In this document: positions 8,087-15,374 of the stretch, in pieces
How the letters are laid out: each line of letters opens with the position of its first letter
Position numbering within the stretch: position 1 is the first letter of the stretch
Assembly: GCA_958417755.1 (NCBI GenBank)
Contig: CATZDY010000014.1
Span: 1 to 41,185, forward strand
From: an uncultured Peptococcaceae bacterium
GTDB lineage: Bacteria; Bacillota; Desulfotomaculia; Desulfotomaculales; Desulfocucumaceae
Length of the DNA stretch: 41,185 nucleotides
Direction of reading: 5' to 3'
Made by a program: the position numbers and the translations under genes
The notes under the pieces: model-generated
Seen by the model: only the letters and a program-made list of their open reading frames with translations
What the model was told of the DNA's origin: nothing
The model's database searches: none

Positions 8087-9523
8087 TCATTCTACCCCCT
8101 TCGCCCGCCTTTCTTCCACAAATACCTTTGTCAGCACCATTGTATCATGGGATTTTTTGGTGGTAATAAACCAATCCCCGTTGGGACCAAAAGCAAGATC
8201 ATCATACACTTTGGTAGCATCCAAACGAAGGGTTCGGGGCTCCTGCACACCTTCTAAAGCCAATTGCCGCAACCATTGGGATTCTGTTATGATATCGCTA
8301 AAATCATCATCCGCTGATACCATCAAATGCCCTTTGCCCAAAAAGGACTGGTTTTCCGCAGAAGCGAGGATCCCTTGGGCCTCATGCAAACTACGACCCA
8401 GCTGAATGGATCTGACTTCCCCGACAATCTGTTGAGATGTAAATTGCGGTAAACCGTTTGGCAAATAACTCAAGGTGTTTTCCTTTAGCTTCAAATCCAT
8501 ATACACCAAATAACCATTTTGCCCCCAAGAAGGTAAGTTTCCTTGCCCCAACAATGTTTCTTCATGTTTTTCCCTATCCACCAACCACAATTCATTGTCT
8601 ACTTTCTGCCCCTTGGACAGCGATTCTTCCGCCGGGGAAACAACCTTTTCCCCCTTTCTTTGCAACACTAATCCTTTGGCGTCCGGAGACCAAGTGGGAT
8701 GGCTACCTAATCCAATATAAGAGGAAGAATTGTTTTCATCCATCACATATACTTTTTCCTCTTGCCCATCATCCTTGGCACTATATGCTAGTAGTTTTCC
8801 ATCCGGAGACCAATTCAGGCCAGTAAAAACCAAACCTTCCTTTCCCTTTTGCCATATCTCTGCTTGCTCAATGGCTGTGGTTATATCTTGCACCCGGTTT
8901 TCTGGGGACATTTGGGCCGGAAGGTTGGCCACTACAATGTCCTGTTTTCCATTGCCTTCCTGATGAATCAAGGCCAATTTATTTTGCGCTGACCAGGTTG
9001 GATACCCATAGGTTCCCACCGGAAGATTCAATGGTTGGTATTGTCCCGAAGCTTCATCCAATAACAACAAATATCCATTACGGCTTAGCAACACCATGGA
9101 ACCATCCTGCTGAAAAGCAGCTGTAAAAGGTGCCCCATCCGTATTAAAACTGCCAATAACCCTGGACTCTCCCACATCCAATACCTTGGAATAGGTCATA
9201 TTCCAAATGAATAAGGCACTGACACACAACACCACTGCAGCTAAAATTGTAATCCATATTCCTTTGTGCGCTGCAAACCAAGGTTTCACTGCCATTGCCA
9301 TGGTATTCTTCTCAGCGTCCCCCTGGCTGCGTTCTCTTAATTCATTGCGCAACACATCCCGTAAAACAGTATTCACTGGCATGGTATCCCTTACTTGGCG
9401 CATATGCTGCAACAAATCAGAAAGAGCACTTTCCCCTTCTGCCATCTCTTCCTTTGCTTTTTTCCAATCTTCCAAAGGCGTTACATTATTAGGATTCATT
9501 GTATTCTTTTCCTTATCTGTCAA
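8087..9523 (-). CDS. probable anti-sigma factor with external TolB-like beta-propeller
   Basis: 478 residues from a TTG at 9523 that overlaps the sigma factor's TGA (TTGA); AGGTGAG lies 8 nt upstream. Residues 1-85 are a charged cytosolic segment with 'VNTVLRDVLRNELRER', which resembles the sigma-contacting helix region of anti-sigma factors. It has no cysteines, so it is not a zinc (ZAS) anti-sigma. One membrane helix lies at about 88-108. The remaining 370 residues contain repeated WD40/TolB-like blades, clearest at 'LNWSPDGKLLAYSA' (237-249) and 'HPTWSPDAKGLVLQ' (275-288). The topology, cytosolic N-terminus and external sensor, fits a single-pass anti-sigma factor that releases the ECF sigma on an outside signal. 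The anti-sigma function is inferred from gene order and topology; the propeller is seen directly. Confidence 0.8.
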   Translation of the reverse strand: MTDKEKNTMNPNNVTPLEDWKKAKEEMAEGESALSDLLQHMRQVRDTMPVNTVLRDVLRNELRERSQGDAEKNTMAMAVKPWFAAHKGIWITILAAVVLCVSALFIWNMTYSKVLDVGESRVIGSFNTDGAPFTAAFQQDGSMVLLSRNGYLLLLDEASGQYQPLNLPVGTYGYPTWSAQNKLALIHQEGNGKQDIVVANLPAQMSPENRVQDITTAIEQAEIWQKGKEGLVFTGLNWSPDGKLLAYSAKDDGQEEKVYVMDENNSSSYIGLGSHPTWSPDAKGLVLQRKGEKVVSPAEESLSKGQKVDNELWLVDREKHEETLLGQGNLPSWGQNGYLVYMDLKLKENTLSYLPNGLPQFTSQQIVGEVRSIQLGRSLHEAQGILASAENQSFLGKGHLMVSADDDFSDIITESQWLRQLALEGVQEPRTLRLDATKVYDDLAFGPNGDWFITTKKSHDTMVLTKVFVEERRAKGVE

Positions 9524-10056
9524 CGCTGCATCTCACCTCTTTCCTCGGTCATAATGGCCCTTAACATGCGCAAGGCTCGATAATGGATCATCCGTACCGC
9601 GGAATCAGTTTTGCCCAAAACCTGGGCAATTTGCTTAAATTTTAATTCTCCCATATAGCGTAGGGATATCACATCCCGATATTCCCCTGGGAGCATTTGT
9701 AAATGGTGTTTTAATTGCACCAACTCTTCTTGTTGTAAATATTCTTCTTCTGGCTGTTCGCATTCCTGAGCAGGCACCACCATATCATGCAAACACAAGG
9801 TTTTGCGATAACTTCGCATATAATCCACATAAGTATTGTGACAAATACGAAATAACCACACGGATACAGGGGCTTCTCCCCGGAAACGATGATAATTTTC
9901 CATGGCCTTAATAAATACAATGGCCGTTAAATCATCTGCATCCCAGAAATTCGGTACCCGACAACGCAGGTAACGATTCACTGCTGCAAAATGACGATCA
10001 TATAATTCCTCAAAACTCATCATTTCTTGTTTCTTTTTCCCTTGACTGTCGGGCAT
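9520..10056 (-). CDS. ECF-type RNA polymerase sigma-70 factor
   Basis: Region 2 is clear: 'FEELYDRHFAAVNRYL', 'DADDLTAIVFIKAMENY' and 'VSVWLFRICHNTYVDYMR'. Region 4 is 'LPGEYRDVISLRYMGELKFK' followed by 'QIAQVLGKTDSAVRMIHYRA'. Regions 1 and 3 are absent, as in ECF sigmas. The open frame extends to an ATG at 10101 (193 aa), but that codon has no ribosome site. The ATG at 10056 has GGAGAG about 8 nt upstream, so a 178-residue protein is preferred. It is first gene of the five-gene operon and overlaps the next gene by 4 nt. The usual logic is that it redirects polymerase to an envelope regulon, probably including its own operon, when the partner anti-sigma is relieved. Confidence 0.95.
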   Translation of the reverse strand: MPDSQGKKKQEMMSFEELYDRHFAAVNRYLRCRVPNFWDADDLTAIVFIKAMENYHRFRGEAPVSVWLFRICHNTYVDYMRSYRKTLCLHDMVVPAQECEQPEEEYLQQEELVQLKHHLQMLPGEYRDVISLRYMGELKFKQIAQVLGKTDSAVRMIHYRALRMLRAIMTEERGEMQR

Positions 10057-10128
10057 TTGCTTTTCTCTCCCTTTTTGTTTATCCGGCGCCTGGTTAAACA
10101 TGCAGGTGGATTTTTTTTTACATTTCTA

Positions 10129-10156
10129 TAGACGCCCTATATTGCCAAAATGTAAC
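10129..10156 (-). promoter_or_regulatory. possible ECF-type autoregulatory promoter
   Basis: On the minus strand a CGTCTA element (10134-10129), which matches the -10 consensus of SigM/SigW-like ECF promoters, lies 16 nt downstream of GTTACA (10156-10151). The -35 lacks the usual AAC core, so the call is weak. A transcript starting near 10122 would favour the ATG at 10056. Confidence 0.25.
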
Positions 10157-10253
10157 GGCATTTGTGTTTCATTCTATCACATCTTTTATTTACCATTTTA
10201 TTTTCTTTGCACTTTTTCTCAATTGGAGTTAAAAAAGAAGTTTAAAAAATAAA

Positions 10254-10288
10254 GTACACCCAAAATATGTTTTATATTTTGGGTGTAC
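10254..10288 (-). terminator. intrinsic terminator of the glucan phosphorylase gene
   Basis: Perfect 15-bp stem (GTACACCCAAAATAT and its complement, loop 5 nt), followed on the minus strand by ACTTTATTTTTT. It lies 65 nt beyond the phosphorylase stop and separates it from the sigma-factor operon. Confidence 0.88.
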
Positions 10289-10352
10289 TCCAAAAGTATC
10301 TTTTTTTTAGCACTATATTTTTTAAACCTTTACAATTCCCCTTGTTCTGCTA

Positions 10353-12935
10353 TCATTGGCCCCTGGATAAGGCGATCAATGGCAATTCCAGCTGATGGGG
10401 AAAATCAGCGCTACTGGGTTTTACCCGAATCCGATACCCCAAGGGACCTTTGGGCAAAACAATGGTTCCCTGATACAAATAGGACCCTGTTTCCAAGGAT
10501 TTTACCATATGCATGGACATGGCACGCACATCATGCAAACAATTGTTACGCATTTCTCCGTACACAATTTCTACCATCACATCTTGATACCAAATATCTC
10601 CCAAATACACAACTGCTTCCACATCCATGGTATTGCCTGAACCAAAGTGCGTCTCATTCCCCATGATAACAGAAGATACATAGACTTGATGCCAATTGTT
10701 TTGCAAAAATTCTTCCAAAGCTTTTAATCGGGTGGCCACAATGAGATTCTCTTCCCGAAAACGCATGCCCCGGGCAATCCCTGAAACATAGTGGGAAGCA
10801 TACTCCTTGACCATGCGTTCTGCACTAAAATAGGGAACAATGGTTTTAATCGCCCGCTTCATATATTGCAACCATTGTCTGGGGATATCCCTTGCTGCTA
10901 AACCAGGTGGTATTGGCTCATTTTCTCCCATGGCCTCTCTTTGATAATACAAGGGAATAATCTGTTCCTCCAATACCCGGTATAAAGATTCACTATCTTC
11001 TGCATCTTGCAATTCATCATTGCTATATTCTTTATCTTCCCCAATGACAAAGCCATTGTCATGGCAAAAGGCTTCTGGCCACCATCCATCCAAAACACTA
11101 CAATGTAATACCCCATTTAAGGCAGCCTTCATCCCACTGGTCCCACTGGCCTCCTGGGGACGGCGGGGTGTATTGAGCCAGACATCCACGCCCTGGACCA
11201 AATGTCTAGCCACTTGAATATCATAGTTTTCCAAAAAGATGATTTTTCCTTTAAAATCATCCATAGCTGCCAAATCACTGATTTTTTTGATTAGCTCCTG
11301 CCCAGGATAATCTGCTGGATGGGCTTTCCCTGCAAACACGATTTGCAAAGGACGCGTAGGATCATGAACCAACCGGCTAAGGCGTTCTAAATCTCTAAAA
11401 ATAAGGGCTCCTCTTTTATACGTAGCAAATCGTCTGGCAAACCCTATGGTCAAAACATCAGGGTTTAGAAACTGTTCAACCTCTGCCACCCGTTCAGCAG
11501 TCTCATAATTTCTTATCCGTTGCATTTTTAGACGCTGCCGGATGAATTGCACAGTTTTTCTTTTGAGATTCATATGCACAGCCCAGAGCTCTTCATCCGG
11601 AATATGGGCCACGCCTTCCCATAATTCTCCCTGGCTGATGCATTTGAACCACTGGGATGAAAGATAACGTTTAAAAAGATCTTTCATCTCTTCAGCCATC
11701 ATGCTTTCCGTATGCACCCCATTGGTCACATGGAAAATGGATACTTCCTCAGAAGAGGCAACTTGAAAGAACTGCTTAAACATGTTGCGAGACACTGCCC
11801 CATGTAATTTGCTCACCCCATTGATATATTCCGCAAAATGCATGGCTAAAAAAGTCATATTAAATAGCTGGCGACCTTGATCCCAGCCTAGACCTAAAAA
11901 TTCTTCTTGGGATAAACCAAGTTCACGATAAAAGGATTGGAAATAATGCTCCATCATTTCTGCCACATAGACATCATGCCCCGCAGGAACAGGTGTATGG
12001 GTCGTAAACAATGTATTGGCCCGAATGGCCCCAATGACCACAGGAAGGGCTATCCCCATCTGTAGCTTTTCTTTCATCCGTTCCAAACATAAAAAAGCTG
12101 CATGGCCTTCATTGATATGCCACAAATAAGGGCTAATGTTTAAAGCCCGTAAAACTTTTACCCCTCCCATGCCCAATATGATTTCCTGGGCAATTCTAGA
12201 ATCCTTATTGCCCCCATACAGTTGGGCCGTGATATCTCGATCCACCCGGCAGTTCCTTCCAGTATCTGTATCCAATAAATAAAGGGAAACCCGTCCCACT
12301 TTCACAAGCCACACTTTTACATGTACCAAACGTCCCGGCATTTCCACCGTAATTGTCAGTTCTTTGCCATCAGGTCCCAAAGCTGGTTTCAGAGGCATTT
12401 CATTGAAATGCAAATAGGGATATTCCACCTCTTGGCGACCTTCAGCATTGATTCTTTGGGTAAAATAACCATGCCGGTACAACAGTCCCACCCCCACCAA
12501 GGGGATACCCAAATCACTGGCTGCTTTTAAATGATCTCCAGCCAAAATTCCCAAACCTCCGGAATAAACGGGCAGGGATTCATGCAAACCGAATTCTGCA
12601 GAAAAATAAGCAATCATTTGCCCCACATGACCGGGATAACGGCTATGGTACCACTTTTCCTCTGTCATATAGGCATCAAAACGATCCAGCACTTGCTGAT
12701 ATAATTGCAAATATTCCGCTTCCATGGCTGCTTTGTTCAATTCATCTTGTTTTACTTTTAATAAAAACTTAACAGGATTGTGATAAACATCTTCCCAAAG
12801 CTGAGGATTGATGCGAATAAACAACTCCCTGGCAGCCTTGTTCCAAGCAAACCAAAAATTATAAGCAATTTCACCTATGCGGGCAATATTCTCCGGAATT
12901 TTAGCCAATACTGCATCAGTTTCACGTGAATACAT
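10353..12935 (-). CDS. glgP: alpha-glucan (glycogen) phosphorylase, DUF3417-type
   Basis: Releases glucose-1-phosphate from the non-reducing ends of glycogen or maltodextrin using phosphate and PLP. The N-terminal segment 'IPENIARIGEIAYNFWFAWN' is the DUF3417 module found in the bacterial/archaeal short phosphorylase group. The core has 'YFSAEFGLHESLPVYSGGLG', 'WHINEGHAAF' and 'HTPVPAGHD'. The PLP site is 'EASGTSGMKAALNG' (lysine about 611 of the longest frame). About 860 residues is normal for the type. The longest frame starts at an ATG at 12959, but AAGGTGAT just before the ATG at 12935 fits better. It is a monocistronic unit with its own terminator. It acts with the debranching enzyme and Pgi encoded about 20 kb away to mobilise glycogen. 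Confidence 0.95.
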   Translation of the reverse strand: MYSRETDAVLAKIPENIARIGEIAYNFWFAWNKAARELFIRINPQLWEDVYHNPVKFLLKVKQDELNKAAMEAEYLQLYQQVLDRFDAYMTEEKWYHSRYPGHVGQMIAYFSAEFGLHESLPVYSGGLGILAGDHLKAASDLGIPLVGVGLLYRHGYFTQRINAEGRQEVEYPYLHFNEMPLKPALGPDGKELTITVEMPGRLVHVKVWLVKVGRVSLYLLDTDTGRNCRVDRDITAQLYGGNKDSRIAQEIILGMGGVKVLRALNISPYLWHINEGHAAFLCLERMKEKLQMGIALPVVIGAIRANTLFTTHTPVPAGHDVYVAEMMEHYFQSFYRELGLSQEEFLGLGWDQGRQLFNMTFLAMHFAEYINGVSKLHGAVSRNMFKQFFQVASSEEVSIFHVTNGVHTESMMAEEMKDLFKRYLSSQWFKCISQGELWEGVAHIPDEELWAVHMNLKRKTVQFIRQRLKMQRIRNYETAERVAEVEQFLNPDVLTIGFARRFATYKRGALIFRDLERLSRLVHDPTRPLQIVFAGKAHPADYPGQELIKKISDLAAMDDFKGKIIFLENYDIQVARHLVQGVDVWLNTPRRPQEASGTSGMKAALNGVLHCSVLDGWWPEAFCHDNGFVIGEDKEYSNDELQDAEDSESLYRVLEEQIIPLYYQREAMGENEPIPPGLAARDIPRQWLQYMKRAIKTIVPYFSAERMVKEYASHYVSGIARGMRFREENLIVATRLKALEEFLQNNWHQVYVSSVIMGNETHFGSGNTMDVEAVVYLGDIWYQDVMVEIVYGEMRNNCLHDVRAMSMHMVKSLETGSYLYQGTIVLPKGPLGYRIRVKPSSADFPHQLELPLIALSRGQ

Positions 12936-13062
12936 TCCATCACCTTTATATTTTGACATTTACCTAAAAATATGCCCAAAATCCCAGCACCCTATGCATC
13001 AAGTCCAATGCTGCTGCCATTGGAAACAACATAAAAATCAAGGCTTCGGTCCAAAAACAAAT

Positions 13063-13102
13063 AAAAACAAAGCTCCTTTACCCAAAGAAAGCTTTGTTTT
13101 AT
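13063..13102 (-). terminator. intrinsic terminator of the L,D-transpeptidase gene
   Basis: AAAACAAAGCT and AAGCTTTGTTTT form the stem around a ~14-nt loop. On the minus strand the 3' arm runs into GTTTTTATTTG. It lies about 50 nt beyond the stop at 13152. Confidence 0.75.
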
Positions 13103-13151
13103 AATCACACATGCAGTTTTCCCTACTAAGACATTGTATATAGTCCTTAGG

Positions 13152-14423
13152 TTACAGTTGTATGGTCAATCTTTTTTCTATCTCATCATACTGCATTTGC
13201 CAACCAAAGGCCCGGGCTAAATCCTCCACAGGTAGATAGAGCCGACTGTTTTGGAGCAAAGGCAGGGAAGTAAAGGAAAAGACCTCTCTGCCCAATTGTC
13301 CCTCCAAGTTCCCCTGTTGGACCACCAATTCTCGGTTTTTGGCATCCACAATATGGAATTCATTTTTCTCTTCTACCCAGGTCATAGCAAGGCCCAAATA
13401 TTCCAACAAAGGATTGACTGGTATCAAGATATGGCCATCAACCCAAAGGGGTATTTCTTGATTTGATAAAAATACCTTTTCATTGTTAATATTGATTTCC
13501 ACCGGACGGTCCCCAGGACCCTCTTCCTCTGGGCTTGTTGGTAGAGGAGGTGGCGGAATGAGCTGGCTTGTCTCATTTTTCACTGCCTCAATGACGGCCA
13601 CACGTTCCTTTTGCTTCCAATCCACCTTGGCTCCTAAAATCTGATCGTAAAAATATAAAGGCAAATAAGTAGCATATCCGTACATCATAGGCGCATGATT
13701 CGCCTTGTATGCAGTCTGATTCAAACGATACCCAGGATCATCAATATGCAATATAATTTGGGTATCTCCTTGCACCAAGGTTACGGTTTCAGTCTTACTA
13801 TCCCATTGCAATTGGTATCCCAAGGGCTCCACCAAAGGACGTAAAGGCAAAAAAAGCTGCTCCTTTACTACCACCGGGCCCGCTTCCCGGGGATAGGTAA
13901 GAAATTCCCCATTGACTTTTACCTGTATATCATGGGCTTCCTCAAAAATTCGAAAATCCATGGGATAACGCACAATCTCCACAGGCGTGCCATAGGGAAT
14001 ACGTTCATACAGCCAAAGGATATCCTCGTTATACATACGGATACAGCCTTCAGAAGCATAGGTTCCAATGGAAGATTTTTTATTATTACCATGAATGCCG
14101 TAAACTGTGCCTTGGGGACTTAATCCCAACCAACGGGTGCCTAAGGGATTGTTGGGAGCCCCTCCGGGAATATGCAAACGGTAATAGGGAGGATTCACAG
14201 TTTTATTGATAATGCGAAAAGAACCTTCTGGGGTAAAAGAGGGATCCTTCCCTGTGGCCACACGAAATACCCTTACCAAGCGATCCGCTTGATAAAAGGC
14301 CAATTGATTGGTTGCTTTGCTAATGACAATTTTTTTCCCCTCAGATGCAGGCGTCCCCCAAGCAACAGAACAAAAGCCCAAAACAAAGCAACAACACAAT
14401 AAAGCATAATAGATACGCCGCAT
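13152..14423 (-). CDS. L,D-transpeptidase (YkuD) with two copper-amine-oxidase-like stalk domains
   Basis: Start set at the ATG at 14423, which has GGGAGGGAT 4-6 nt upstream; a longer frame to 14465 lacks a ribosome site. From that start there is a signal peptide (RRIYYALLCCCFVLGFCSVAWG). Then comes a YkuD domain at about 30-153 with the active-site motif H-G-N near 111-113 and 'SEGCIRM' with the catalytic cysteine near 127. Two stalk-type domains follow (about 165-230 and 300-420), with 'LFLPLRPLVEPLGYQLQWD' and 'ILIPVNPLLEYLGLAMTW'; these occur in Clostridia surface proteins and are thought to bind the wall. Between them is a Pro/Glu linker. It makes 3-3 peptidoglycan cross-links or attaches proteins outside the membrane. 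Extended -10 promoter at 14493-14501. Confidence 0.93.
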   Translation of the reverse strand: MRRIYYALLCCCFVLGFCSVAWGTPASEGKKIVISKATNQLAFYQADRLVRVFRVATGKDPSFTPEGSFRIINKTVNPPYYRLHIPGGAPNNPLGTRWLGLSPQGTVYGIHGNNKKSSIGTYASEGCIRMYNEDILWLYERIPYGTPVEIVRYPMDFRIFEEAHDIQVKVNGEFLTYPREAGPVVVKEQLFLPLRPLVEPLGYQLQWDSKTETVTLVQGDTQIILHIDDPGYRLNQTAYKANHAPMMYGYATYLPLYFYDQILGAKVDWKQKERVAVIEAVKNETSQLIPPPPLPTSPEEEGPGDRPVEININNEKVFLSNQEIPLWVDGHILIPVNPLLEYLGLAMTWVEEKNEFHIVDAKNRELVVQQGNLEGQLGREVFSFTSLPLLQNSRLYLPVEDLARAFGWQMQYDEIEKRLTIQL

Positions 14424-14492
14424 TGAATCCCTCCCATATAATCTAAAAATAAATACCAAAAACAAATCATCATAGTATAGATGAATATGTTT

Positions 14493-14501
14493 ATTGTATC
14501 A
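14493..14501 (-). promoter_or_regulatory. extended -10 promoter of the L,D-transpeptidase gene
   Basis: TGATACAAT on the minus strand is a TGn-extended -10. A plausible but poor -35 (TTCAAT) lies 17 nt upstream. The leader would be about 60 nt. Confidence 0.4.
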
Positions 14502-14716
14502 TTTTTACACTTTTAATTGAAAAAATATTCTTTAAAAGTCTAACTACTTTGTGATGATTTATTACAAAATTGCAATTCAATTTACAATAAACAAGGAATT
14601 GGAACATGGGTTGACAATTTCAATCAAGTGAGTTTGAGGAGTATAAAGAAAAAAGGCTCTTGCTAATTTTTCTTTCTTGTCATATACTGAACAAAAATAT
14701 TTCGTGAACATTCTAT

Positions 14717-14760
14717 GAAAAAAAGCTGTTTTCTTTCCAGAGGAGAACAAGGCTTTTTTT
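14717..14760 (+). terminator. terminator-like hairpin with U-tract, no annotated gene upstream
   Basis: AAAAAAGC-TGTTTTC pairs with GAGAACA-A-GGCTTTTTTT around a 9-nt loop, ending in a run of seven T on the plus strand. No plus-strand gene precedes it, so it may end a small RNA or untranslated leader. Confidence 0.55.
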
Positions 14761-14940
14761 GTTGTGTGTGCTTCCTTTTTATCTATTTGTTGCTGTTTTC
14801 ATGTTCTCACACCATAAAAGCCCGGCTATTGAAAAAAAGAGGACAAGACAATAAGCCCAGGGATTCTATTTGGGCTAGAGAAAGAAAATTCTTGTTAGTT
14901 TTTTAGAAGAATTAGAATTTTTTCTTTTTTTATACCATTA

Positions 14941-14949
14941 TGATACAAT
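14941..14949 (+). promoter_or_regulatory. extended -10 promoter for the SWIM-type protein
   Basis: TGATACAAT, identical to the element driving the divergent L,D-transpeptidase gene, is followed by an ~80-nt leader to the ATG at 15035. No clear -35. Confidence 0.4.
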
Positions 14950-15034
14950 ATAAAGAGCGTTTATGCTTATAGTTTTCTTTATCAACTAATAAAAGAGGAA
15001 CTGAAGGAATTTCTAAGAAAAGGGTGAATCATAC

Positions 15035-15274
15035 ATGAGCGTTGATATGGTGAAAAAACCAGTTTTTGTGGGTGAACTGGTGGTTTATATGGATACCCCG
15101 GACACTGCCCGGGTGGCAGAGGTGGATTGTCGTTATGAGCTGTATACCACAGCCAATTCTTGCACCTGCTGTACCTATCGTTTTCGGTCCTATCAGGATC
15201 CCAGCTTTTTATGCCGGCATATCCTTGCTGTGCGCAAAGTGATGAACGGGGAAATCCCCTTGGAAAATGAATGA
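15035..15274 (+). CDS. small SWIM-type zinc-finger protein
   Basis: 79 residues; GGGTGA lies about 9 nt before the ATG at 15035. Residues 43-62 give a CxC...CxH arrangement ('SCTCCTYRF' then 'FLCRHILAVRK'), the SWIM zinc-binding pattern, normally part of larger proteins that bind DNA or partner proteins. Here the finger is the whole protein apart from a 35-residue N-terminal beta segment. No membrane segment. It is a single-gene unit, the only plus-strand gene between 4 and 41 kb, with its own terminator. The family is tentatively recognised; the function is unknown. Confidence 0.75.
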   Translation: MSVDMVKKPVFVGELVVYMDTPDTARVAEVDCRYELYTTANSCTCCTYRFRSYQDPSFLCRHILAVRKVMNGEIPLENE

Positions 15275-15297
15275 AGGACAAATTCAATATGGGCCTA

Positions 15298-15357
15298 AAA
15301 AGACCGGAAGTAATCTTTTGTAGTCACTTTGCTTCAAAGATTGCCTCCGGTCTTTGT
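15298..15357. terminator. bidirectional terminator between SWIM protein and thrC
   Basis: AAAGACCGGA...AATCTTT pairs with AAAGATT...TCCGGTCTTT, with small internal mismatches. On the minus strand the stem is followed by TTTTTAGG; on the plus strand by TTTGTTTA. The flanking genes converge on it. Confidence 0.85.
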
Positions 15358-15374
15358 TTACCCTTGTATGTCTT

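Larger units (their letters stand above)
14424..15034. other. 610-nt AT-rich intergenic region
   Basis: Lies between divergent L,D-transpeptidase and SWIM-protein genes. It holds the two extended -10 promoters, a terminator-like hairpin at 14717-14760 without an upstream gene, and a second A/U-rich foldback at about 14883-14930. The short plus-strand frame 14715-14906 has no ribosome site and overlaps the hairpin, so I do not call it a gene. Confidence 0.6.

Noticed and set aside
14611..14647. Perfect TTGACA followed by TATAAA as a promoter
   Set aside because: The spacer is 25 nt, far outside the 16-18 nt range, and no -10 hexamer lies at the right distance.
14715..14906. 63-codon plus-strand frame with a hydrophobic stretch
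   Set aside because: No Shine-Dalgarno, start lies inside the terminator-like hairpin, and the tail is low-complexity.
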